Source: DATGSF01 sp035302865
Lineage (GTDB): Bacteria > Bacteroidota > Bacteroidia > Chitinophagales > Chitinophagaceae
Assembly (NCBI GenBank): GCA_035302865.1
Contig: DATGSF010000188.1
Location: 1 to 8,882 of the forward strand
DNA length: 8,882 bases
Reading direction: 5' to 3'
In this document: piece after piece, positions 1 through 5,539 of the stretch
Numbering within the stretch: the first letter of the stretch is position 1
How the letters are laid out: every line of letters begins with the position of its first letter
Translations under genes and position numbers: made by a program
Notes under the pieces: model-generated
Told to the model about the DNA's origin: nothing
The model's input: only the letters and a program-made list of their open reading frames with translations
The model's database searches: none

Positions 1-275
1 GTAAAACGGAAGGTTCCTTGTGCAGCACGATTTTCAAAACTACTTGCCTCTATAAAGAAGCCTGTATTATGACTACTTACTGCAAAAATAGCTCTTCGAC
101 TTGTTCCAAAACCTTTTAACACATCCTGCGGATAATAATAATCCACTCCATTAGCTGTAAAGCTAAAATACTCCAATGGTTCTTTTTCTTTCTTTTTGCA
201 GCCGAGCAATATTCCAATTGCTAAGAAGCTGCCAACAATTAACATATTCATATTAATAAATTTGTGTAATTTCAT
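1..275 (-). CDS. Small lipoprotein, 3' part outside window
   Basis: Reading the minus strand from the ATG at 275 gives 91 codons that stay open to the window edge, so only the N-terminal part is seen. Residues 1-25 form a signal peptide with a basic start (MKLHK) and a hydrophobic core. It ends in the lipobox LLGC with Cys26 as the likely lipidated residue, followed by a very basic and acidic stretch (KKKEKE). The mature part begins with FSFTANGVDYYYP, a short beta-rich opening of the type common in small Bacteroidota lipoproteins of unknown function. In-frame ATGs at codons 9 and 11 are alternatives, but the first keeps the basic n-region. I do not recognise the family. It should be anchored in the inner or outer membrane by signal peptidase II processing, which is inferred from the lipobox only. 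Confidence 0.75.
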   Translation of the reverse strand, partial: MKLHKFINMNMLIVGSFLAIGILLGCKKKEKEPLEYFSFTANGVDYYYPQDVLKGFGTSRRAIFAVSSHNTGFFIEASSFENRAAQGTFRF

Positions 276-395
276 AATATTGAATTATGCATTACTTGTT
301 AATAATAAGGACAAGTTAATAAAAAGTTTTATTAAAAGAAAATGGTTAGTGGATGGTGGTTAGAATATGAGGAATTACAAAGGAAGAGTAGAGAT

Positions 396-479
396 TAATT
401 GATAATTGTTAATTGATAATTGATAATTGTTAATTGATAATTGATAATTGATAATTGATAATTGTTAATTGATAATTGA
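396..479. repeat. 12-unit tandem heptamer array (TAATTGW)
   Basis: Twelve exact 7-base units run without interruption. Each is TAATTGA or TAATTGT; the T-ending variant appears at units 2, 5 and 10 and all others end in A. The only variation in 84 bases is this last position, so the array looks young or is kept homogeneous by slippage. It lies between the end of the formyltransferase gene and the start of the edge lipoprotein gene, inside no reading frame. Simple heptanucleotide arrays are expected to vary in unit number between strains. Confidence 0.95.
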
Positions 480-488
480 CATTTATTC

Positions 489-560
489 ACATTCAAAAAG
501 CAAGATATTGTCTGTTTTTTTCAGCAATAAAAATACATAATACTTCTTTTTCATAAAAAC
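489..560. repeat. 72-bp dispersed repeat, copy 1
   Basis: This stretch aligns with 8637-8708 at roughly 80% identity with one 1-base indel. The best conserved blocks are ACATTCA at the left, TCTGTTT in the middle, CAATAAAAA, and CTTCTTTTTCATAAA at the right. In this copy the partner arm of the terminal hairpin seen at the other locus is missing, and only a 5-bp CATAA/TTATG foldback remains. It ends 11 bases before the stop codon of the minus-strand formyltransferase gene, so it lies in that gene's 3' untranslated region and could act as its terminator. Confidence 0.65.
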
Positions 561-571
561 TTATGTACGAC

Positions 572-1306
572 TTATTTCGCTCTTAGTTCCACTTTTTTAC
601 CATTTAAATAAAAAAAGGGTGCAGAAAATCCGGTCATACTAGTTGCTCTAATTTTTCTATCCCAAACCTCCTTGGATTCATTCCATTTTAGTTCTTTCAG
701 TTTATTTATATCTTTTCTAAAATAGAAATAGGATTTTTTATCTTTTTTAGGAATACTTAAATACGGATTATTTAGTAATTCAGGAAAAGTATTTTTAAAT
801 AATTCAAAGCCTTTTTTATTAGCTTGTTTCCATAAATCTTCCACCCAAATATCTAATGGAATCTTCCATCTAAACTCTGCAATTAAATCTCCATCATCTA
901 CTTGTTCATTAATTTCGTGTAAAGAAACCCCAAATTCTTGTTCTTGATTGAAAATGGCAAAACTAAATTGATTACAACCTCTATATTCTGGCAAGGGCGC
1001 TAAATGGAGATTAATGGCTCTCAATTTTGCTTTTAAAATATCTTCCTTTTTTAAAATTTCATGGTATTGTACTGAAATAATAAAATCACAGTCAGGTATA
1101 TGCTCAAGACTTTCAAAAATGGGAATATTTGCTGCTTTTGCTTTAGAAATAATTTGTTGATTAATAGCTTTCTTTTCATTAGTAAGCAAACCTAGGATTT
1201 GTATTTTTAATTCCTTCTGTTGCAGTAATAAAAAATCTAAACATTGATAACCAATTTCCTTAGCTCCTAAAAATACAATTTTAATAGATTGATGGCTATT
1301 CTTCAT
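572..1306 (-). CDS. Formyltransferase-fold protein, substrate unknown
   Basis: This 244-residue protein has the N10-formyltetrahydrofolate-dependent formyltransferase fold shared by PurN, methionyl-tRNA formyltransferase and sugar N-formyltransferases. It starts with a Rossmann-like strand (IKIVFLGAKEIG, residues 8-19). The catalytic segment INLHLAPLPEYRG (98-110) supplies Asn99 and His101, and VDDGDLI (136-142) supplies the expected catalytic Asp137. The C-terminal part (about 192-244) contains a KIRA motif and a short GKKVELRA strand, resembling the tail of Met-tRNA formyltransferase-like proteins. It is shorter than true Met-tRNA formyltransferase (about 310 residues), so a role in formylating an amino sugar or another small amine is more likely. 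The neighbours are lipoproteins and give no pathway clue. It stands alone, with a -7-like box TATCTTTG 23 bases upstream. Confidence 0.85.
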   Translation of the reverse strand: MKNSHQSIKIVFLGAKEIGYQCLDFLLLQQKELKIQILGLLTNEKKAINQQIISKAKAANIPIFESLEHIPDCDFIISVQYHEILKKEDILKAKLRAINLHLAPLPEYRGCNQFSFAIFNQEQEFGVSLHEINEQVDDGDLIAEFRWKIPLDIWVEDLWKQANKKGFELFKNTFPELLNNPYLSIPKKDKKSYFYFRKDINKLKELKWNESKEVWDRKIRATSMTGFSAPFFYLNGKKVELRAK

Positions 1307-1329
1307 AAAGTCATTCCGTATTATTTCTA

Positions 1330-1337
1330 CAAAGATA
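1330..1337 (-). promoter_or_regulatory. Putative -7 promoter box of the formyltransferase gene
   Basis: On the minus strand this reads TATCTTTG, an exact match to the Bacteroidota -7 consensus TAnnTTTG, 23 bases before the ATG at 1306. No good TTTG -33 element lies at the usual 19-21 base distance, so support rests on the -7 box and its position. Confidence 0.35.
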
Positions 1338-1419
1338 TAATTATTGCTGGATTAGTATTGAAAAAATTTCAGAATAGATACTTTACGGAAACAATTACGC
1401 ATGATATAATAAATCATCC

Positions 1420-2076
1420 CTATTCTATTTCCAGAAAATCATTAATAAGCTTGATGGATGCCTCATATCCATAATCTTTATGATCCACATTAGTGATGAT
1501 CGTTTTTCCATAATCTTTAAAAAGCATTAAACTTAAATTTAAACTTTCATCCTTTACATTTTCATAACACGCTTCACATAATTCTTTTAAGAATTGTATT
1601 CTTTTATCAAAAAGCTTAGTAGAATAAGTAGAAGTTGATGGAAAAATATATGCATTTTGATTATTAAACGCATGCAATTGATTCCATTTAAATATTCTAT
1701 TAACAGAATTTGTTTCTGCGATCAATATATATGGGATATTGAATTCTTCTGCATATTTAGCTATCAATAGCTCTATAACTCCTTTTTTATCTGGACCTGG
1801 ACAATCTGGATAATAGTATATCAATAAAAACTTCTCTTTGCTATTAGTGATTTGCACAATATCTGAGGTATTAATATATTGAACAGTTGTATCAGAGAAG
1901 TCCTGATTTAAAAATTGTTCTAAATTAAAGGGATAAGAAGATATGGTACTTGCGTCCACTAATACATCGTGATTAGGATTATATCTCTTAAAAACCTCCC
2001 CATTTCTGTTAATATACTTATCCACTTTACAAGATTGAAAAAGCAAAATCACTATTAAAAAAATCCAAGTACGCAT
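1420..2076 (-). CDS. Lipoprotein with possible thioredoxin-like fold
   Basis: The protein has 218 residues and begins with a short signal peptide whose lipobox is LFQSC, with Cys16 as the lipidation site. Residues 82-120 show a hydrophobic strand (KFLLIYYYP), a DCPGPDKKG turn, a helix, and a second strand (IPYILIAE). This is the layout of a thioredoxin or peroxiredoxin core, but the CxxC active site is replaced by a single Cys92. A separate CEAC pair sits at 167-170. The fold call is an inference from pattern only, and a redox role is not shown. The start is 13 bases after the stop of the upstream lipoprotein gene, so both are probably one transcript of cell-envelope proteins. I do not recognise a named family. 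Confidence 0.8.
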   Translation of the reverse strand: MRTWIFLIVILLFQSCKVDKYINRNGEVFKRYNPNHDVLVDASTISSYPFNLEQFLNQDFSDTTVQYINTSDIVQITNSKEKFLLIYYYPDCPGPDKKGVIELLIAKYAEEFNIPYILIAETNSVNRIFKWNQLHAFNNQNAYIFPSTSTYSTKLFDKRIQFLKELCEACYENVKDESLNLSLMLFKDYGKTIITNVDHKDYGYEASIKLINDFLEIE

Positions 2077-2089
2077 GTCTTCTATTAAA

Positions 2090-2611
2090 TTAATTATTTA
2101 CAATTATTTTTCCATAGTAATTAACTTCTGCACCATCAATAATCAAGGTGCCATTTTCTTCAATTAATGGATATTCGTCTTGTAAAATAAGAAGACTGCT
2201 TCCATCATCATTATATATAATAACGTCTTGATCTACATAAAAAATATCAACTCCATTATCATTTTCAATGGGTTTTAAAAAATAAAGCGTACTTGTATTA
2301 TTATCTCTTTTTTCTAAAGCTACTGTTGCTTCAGAAATAGATATTTTACTATCAGGGAACCATTCAAATTCACATAATCCAAAACATGTATTACAAGCAC
2401 AAGCTTCCTTATCTTTATTTACTCCATTTTCTCTATGTAATTTTACAGTAAAAATTCTAATTTTACCTTCTTTGGGTTCTGAGTAATTCCTCAATTCGTT
2501 ATACTCTTCTTCAGTAGCTGAAGGATCAACATGCTTGGTTGATTTATTACATGCTCCTATCAAAAAAGGAAGAAACAATAAAACACTCCATCTTAATAAG
2601 TTGTTTTTCAT
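2090..2611 (-). CDS. Cysteine-cluster lipoprotein, function unknown
   Basis: The protein has 173 residues. Residues 1-20 form a signal peptide with a lipobox ending in IGAC, so Cys21 is the likely lipidated residue. The linker after it is polar and acidic (about 22-48). The mature domain has a striking cluster CACNTCFGLC at 71-80, a C-x-C-x2-C-x3-C spacing that could bind a metal ion or form disulfides. The rest is acidic and looks beta-rich. No family was recognised. It is the first gene of a likely two-gene operon with the thioredoxin-like lipoprotein downstream (13-base gap). A (TTTG)5 tract lies 34-53 bases upstream of the ATG on the coding strand, and TAAATTTG boxes occur at 2677-2684 and 2720-2727. 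Confidence 0.8.
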   Translation of the reverse strand: MKNNLLRWSVLLFLPFLIGACNKSTKHVDPSATEEEYNELRNYSEPKEGKIRIFTVKLHRENGVNKDKEACACNTCFGLCEFEWFPDSKISISEATVALEKRDNNTSTLYFLKPIENDNGVDIFYVDQDVIIYNDDGSSLLILQDEYPLIEENGTLIIDGAEVNYYGKIIVNN

Positions 2612-2644
2612 GGCATTAAAATTTTATTTATGTTATTAATACCT

Positions 2645-2664
2645 CAAACAAACAAACAAACAAA
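2645..2664. repeat. Tetranucleotide repeat, (CAAA)5 / (TTTG)5
   Basis: Five perfect CAAA units on the plus strand read as (TTTG)5 in the direction of the lipoprotein gene that starts at 2611. The tract ends 33 bases before the start codon. TTTG is also the core of both Bacteroidota promoter elements, so a change in unit number could alter promoter spacing; this is an inference. Confidence 0.85.
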
Positions 2665-2748
2665 CAATGAGAACTCCAAATTTACTGACAATTAATTTAT
2701 TGCACATTGACAATAATACCAAATTTATCCAACCATCACTTTGCTATT

Positions 2749-3025
2749 TTAAGCCGAATTATTACCTTCGGTGCTACTTCGTGGTCACTGCAAAAACTTG
2801 TTTTGGCATATAAGTATTTGATAAATAATATTTTATAATGAAAGTTATTGAAAGAATTATAACCCAAATTAGGGTATAATATTTTCATTTTGCTTGGATT
2901 TATTTTTATATCTTGTTACAATCCCTTAGCAGTACCAAAGTACAGCGACAGGGCTTTGTAGCATCGCACGGCCGTGCGATGCTACAAAGCTATTTAAAAT
3001 AAATGGCATGAATAATTCGGGTTAA
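2749..3025. repeat. Long dispersed structured element, copy A
   Basis: The ends are a 15-bp inverted repeat with one mismatch (2749-2763 against 3011-3025; perfect core CCGAATTATT / AATAATTCGG). Inside are a left arm (2764-2800; 34 of 37 bases match copy B), a 75-nt centre (2801-2875; about half match) and a right arm (2876-2956; about 90% match apart from a 4-base indel). Two small hairpins are conserved in both copies: GTGCTACTTCGTGGTCAC at 2771-2788 and GCAGTACCAAAGTACAGC at 2929-2946. There is no open reading frame of note. It could be a MITE-like element, a REP-type repeat or a structured RNA. It lies between the 3' end of the choice-of-anchor gene and the lipoprotein operon. Confidence 0.8.
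2953..2990. repeat. 38-bp perfect GC-rich palindrome nested in copy A
   Basis: The sequence is its own exact reverse complement over 38 bases, centred between 2971 and 2972 on CACGGCCGTG. It is far richer in G and C than its surroundings. Copy B lacks it at the equivalent point (after GGGCTT at 8605), so at least the inner 30 bases (2957-2986) look like an insertion into the element or a replacement of its loop. Similar hyperpalindromes occur as dispersed repeats in Bacteroidota and cyanobacteria, from general recollection. Confidence 0.9.
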
Positions 3026-3040
3026 TTATATATACATATA

Positions 3041-4448
3041 TCATCTCTTAATAAGCTTCGTATTATCCACAGTACTTTCTGCCAAGTTATTGACCTTCAA
3101 AAAGTAAATTCCAGAAGACAAACCAGAGAAATCTTTATTTTCTAAAACTCCATTAATTTCATGAATTGATCCTTTAAGACTAAAGAGTTCCTTTCCTAAA
3201 ACATTATATAAATACACTTCTAATAGATCACTTGAATTATTGGGGCTCTTAATCAAAAAATTATGGCTAAAGGGATTGGGGTAGATTGAAACACTGGCTT
3301 CCATCTCCTTTTCATGAATAGCTACTGAAGAGTCCGACCAAGAACGCAATCCACCATTCTTGATGAAAATAGCAGAATCGTAAAGAAGAAGATCTGGAAT
3401 TATGTCTATCGATGGTGATGGTGATGGCCAAGGATCATTCTCATGACGTGCTCCCTCTGCTACACCTATGCGAATACGATAAGTAGCTCCAGGAATAACT
3501 GCTGCTTTAGCCGTTAACACAGTGGTAAATCCATTAAAAATTACATTCTGACCCATAGAATTATCAATATAATACTCGGAATAGTCTGGCATGCCCGGAC
3601 AGTGCCATCCGGGAGGAGTGATGGTATTGATGCCCACTGGTATAGTAGTTCCAGGAATTAAAGCAATATTTTCCGAACCATTAAAGCCAGGTCCTGAAAT
3701 AAATATCCCCATCACATCTGTTGCAGAATCACAAACGGTAGGAATGAAATAAGGACTATTGGTGGGAAAATCAGGGTGAAAATTAGGATATTCTTCTGAG
3801 GCAAATATAATCTAAACCTATAGAATCTCCTTCTGGGATAAAGTCAAATTCTAAGACATTGGCTTGGTAAATACTATCTTTTACTAAACTTGATAAATCT
3901 GGATCTTGTAAAGGGATAGTTGCTGCATGGTTGAGGCGCGGGAAGCCAGGTTGAGCCACTGATCCCCAAGCATTAGGGTCTCGGTTGAGTGCACTGGAAT
4001 TATAGACAGCTGGCCAGGCTATTCCAGACATGCCTTGACGACCAGGCACAGCCTCTCCCATATAGGAAATATAGGGCCAAGTAGGTCCTGTACTGAGCAC
4101 CCAGCCTGTATCTATTCCTATATCACTAGATCCTTCAAAAGCAAATTTGCAAAAATAAAACACAGTGTAATAAGGAGCATTGTTAATATATGTCTGATAC
4201 TTACCTGGAGAGCCTCCAAACATAGAAATCTCCTCATTGGAATAAACACTTATACCTTCCCCAATAAGTTGTGGCACCATTTCATCAATATCATTATAGA
4301 TTGAATTGTTAGGTAAAGGAGTAGGTGGCCAAGTGTACATGGAATCATTTTTGAAAGGGAATAATTTCATGTTAGAGGTGGAGGCTCCTTGAGCCCATCC
4401 CATCATAGGAATCATCATCATAATCCATATGATAAAAATATTTTTTAT
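3041..4448 (-). pseudogene. Choice-of-anchor L domain protein with T9SS sorting tail, frameshifted
   Basis: Two minus-strand reading frames join into one protein of about 470 residues. The first half (4448-3806) has a signal peptide (KNIFIIW then MMMIPMMGWAQG) and the start of a choice-of-anchor L domain (DIGIDTGWVLSTG, then ANVLEFDFIPEGDSIGLDYI). The second half continues exactly where expected with FASEEYPNF at 3805, then MGIFISGPGFNGSENIALIPG, YYIDNS and FNGFTTVLTA. It ends in a T9SS type A sorting domain (SIYPNPF, YNVLGKELF, GIYFLKV, KLIKR). The switch lies in TTATATTT (coding strand, 3803-3810), as if one TA had been lost; without correction translation stops at 3783-3785. The expected start codon reads ATA, and the first ATG (4421) would cut off the basic end of the signal peptide. 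The intact protein would be exported by T9SS to the cell surface or medium. A sequencing or assembly error is an alternative for the frameshift. Confidence 0.85.
3803..3810 (-). other. Frameshift site in a short TA tract
   Basis: The coding strand reads GATTATATTTGCC. The family motif Y-[VI]-F-A-S-E-E-Y requires GATTATATATTTGCC, so two bases (one TA) are missing. Downstream of the site, 30 further codons without a stop precede the GTG at 3715, which shows that 3715 is not a genuine start and that the frames were once one. Confidence 0.85.
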
Positions 4449-4452
4449 AATA

Positions 4453-4623
4453 TCAATATTTGATTAGTTTAATATATTCTGTAACTCCTTCTGCAATCTG
4501 GTATAATTTTAATAAATACATTCCTGATGGCCAGTGGGTAAAATCTTGGCTTTTTAAAAAAGCATTGACTTGTGATAAAGTTCCCTTTTGATGGAACTTT
4601 AGTTTGCCTAAAACATCATCACA
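4453..4623 (-). pseudogene. Remnant of a T9SS type A C-terminal sorting domain
   Basis: On the minus strand, codons from 4614 to 4456 encode VLGKLKFHQKGTLSQ, then DFTHWPSGMYLLKL and a terminal EYIKLIKY followed by TGA at 4453-4455. This matches the second half of a T9SS type A sorting domain and closely parallels the tail of the next gene (VLGKELF, GIYFLKV, KLIKR). An in-frame TGA lies just upstream at 4624-4626. A weak match to the preceding strand (LQVYIMN, ending at 4649) lies in another frame 34 bases further up, which hints at an insertion or deletion. No signal peptide or passenger domain is present, so this is the leftover tail of a truncated surface protein. The stop is 4 bases before the ATA that opens the choice-of-anchor gene, so the two were probably tandem paralogues. 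Confidence 0.75.
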
Positions 4624-4863
4624 TCAAACATACTAACTATAAATAACAATTCATAATATAAACTTGTAGAGACCCTCGTTTCATAAGTGCAAGTCGATAC
4701 TTACTCATCATTGAAACACAATAAAATATTTTTTTCGAAAAAACAATACATAAAAAATTGGAACAATGGAATACCGACTATCAAGCTATGATTCATTTTA
4801 AAATTGGTGATTCCCTCTTTTCTTTTTAAATTGCATTGACAAACCTTAAGCCTTTCGGATTCC
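4624..4863. other. Divergent intergenic region
   Basis: This gap separates the minus-strand surface-protein remnants from the plus-strand channel gene, so it should hold the channel gene's promoter. I see no clear TAnnTTTG box facing right. A T/A palindrome (TTTTTTCGAAAAAA, 4730-4743) is the only symmetric element; it could be a weak bidirectional terminator or a regulator site. A left-facing TATGTTTG occurs at 4625-4632, far from any start codon. Confidence 0.4.
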
Positions 4864-5490
4864 ATGAACGAGGAAATTATTTTTATTTTAGACTTAATCG
4901 GCACATTTGCCTTTGCTTGCTCTGGTGCATTAATGGCGATAAATAAAAAAATGGATCCCATCGGTGTAATTATCATCGCATTTGTAACAGCTATTGGTGG
5001 TGGAACTTTAAGAGATGTATTAATTGGGAATTTTCCTGTCAATTGGATACAAAACGGAACCTTAATTGCTGTTATTTTTGGCGCTGCTGTATTTAGCATG
5101 TTAGCAGATACCATCTTAAGAAAACTACCTACAACTTTACTAATTTTTGATGCGATAGGATTAGGTATTTTCACCATTTATGGCATTGAATATGGTTTAC
5201 ATGCTAATTTAGGCATGGGTGTTTGCATAGCTTTAGGTACAATTACTGCTTGTTTTGGAGGTGTCATTCGCGATACCTTAATGAATAATGTTCCTTTAAT
5301 TTTTCATAAAGAAATTTATGCTACTACTTGCGTTATAGGAGGTTTATTATATTTTTTATTACGAAAATTTGAAATAGATATCAACTTTACGCGATACTCT
5401 TGTATAGCTATAATCATCATTTTACGGATAATAGTAGTATATAAACATTGGTCTATTCCCAAGTTTTATTTAAAAGACAAAAATAAATAG
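4864..5490 (+). CDS. TRIC/UPF0126 family membrane channel
   Basis: This 208-residue, very hydrophobic protein has about seven membrane helices built as two related halves. Each half has an aromatic-acidic opening helix (FILDLIGTFAFACSGAL at 7-23; IFDAIGLGIFTIYG at 94-107) and a broken glycine-rich helix ending in an Arg-Asp pair (GGGTLRDVL at 45-53; FGGVIRDTLM at 131-140). These duplicated GG-x-[LI]-RD motifs mark the UPF0126 family (YicG of E. coli), which are bacterial homologues of trimeric intracellular cation channels. In known homologues the glycine-rich helices line the pore. Length is normal for the family. The start at 4864 gives a short N-terminus before the first helix, as usual. 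uvrA follows after 49 bases on the same strand but has its own promoter-like box, so cotranscription is uncertain. Cation conduction is inferred from the family. Confidence 0.9.
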   Translation: MNEEIIFILDLIGTFAFACSGALMAINKKMDPIGVIIIAFVTAIGGGTLRDVLIGNFPVNWIQNGTLIAVIFGAAVFSMLADTILRKLPTTLLIFDAIGLGIFTIYGIEYGLHANLGMGVCIALGTITACFGGVIRDTLMNNVPLIFHKEIYATTCVIGGLLYFLLRKFEIDINFTRYSCIAIIIILRIIVVYKHWSIPKFYLKDKNK

Positions 5491-5515
5491 CTCTTAAAGA
5501 AAGTCAAATAATTTG

Positions 5516-5523
5516 TAACTTTG
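5516..5523 (+). promoter_or_regulatory. Putative -7 promoter box of uvrA
   Basis: The sequence TAACTTTG matches the Bacteroidota -7 consensus TAnnTTTG exactly and ends 16 bases before the uvrA ATG, giving a short leader. No clear TTTG -33 element is seen about 20 bases upstream; the region there reads CTCTTAAAG. No Shine-Dalgarno sequence precedes the ATG, which is usual in this phylum. Confidence 0.5.
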
Positions 5524-5539
5524 TATTGCAATATAATTT

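Larger units (their letters stand above)
276..571. other. Intergenic region with repeats
   Basis: No coding potential is seen in this 296-base gap between two minus-strand genes. It contains a perfect 9-bp AT-only inverted repeat with a 2-base loop (316-335), the heptamer array at 396-479, and one copy of a 72-bp dispersed repeat at 489-560 that directly follows the formyltransferase gene. No convincing TAnnTTTG promoter box was found upstream of the lipoprotein gene that starts at 275. Confidence 0.6.
2612..3040. other. Intergenic region containing dispersed element copy A
   Basis: This 429-base gap holds no gene. It contains the (CAAA)5 tract, two TAAATTTG boxes facing the minus-strand lipoprotein operon (2677-2684 and 2720-2727), and copy A of the long dispersed element with its nested palindrome. 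The last 15 bases before the stop of the choice-of-anchor gene are simple AT sequence. Confidence 0.7.

Noticed and set aside
316..335. Perfect 9-bp inverted repeat TTAATAAAA / TTTTATTAA
   Set aside because: It is made only of A and T in very AT-rich DNA, has a 2-base loop, and lies far from any gene end that needs a terminator; chance is a sufficient explanation.
1289..1474. Plus-strand reading frame of 61 codons
   Set aside because: It overlaps the start of the formyltransferase gene and the end of the thioredoxin-like lipoprotein gene on the other strand, and its product resembles nothing known.
2749..3025. CRISPR array or integron attC site
   Set aside because: There are only two copies far apart with no regular spacers, no cas or integrase genes, and the ends do not fit the attC core-site consensus.
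3041..3715. Independent gene starting at the GTG at 3715
   Set aside because: The frame stays open 30 codons further upstream and those codons encode the conserved FASEEY segment, so this is the second half of a split gene.
4035..4304. Plus-strand reading frame of 89 codons
   Set aside because: It is antisense to the choice-of-anchor L domain, which has clear family motifs.
4701..5177. Minus-strand reading frame of 158 codons
   Set aside because: It runs antisense through the strongly supported channel gene, and its sequence is the low-complexity kind expected from the shadow of a membrane protein.
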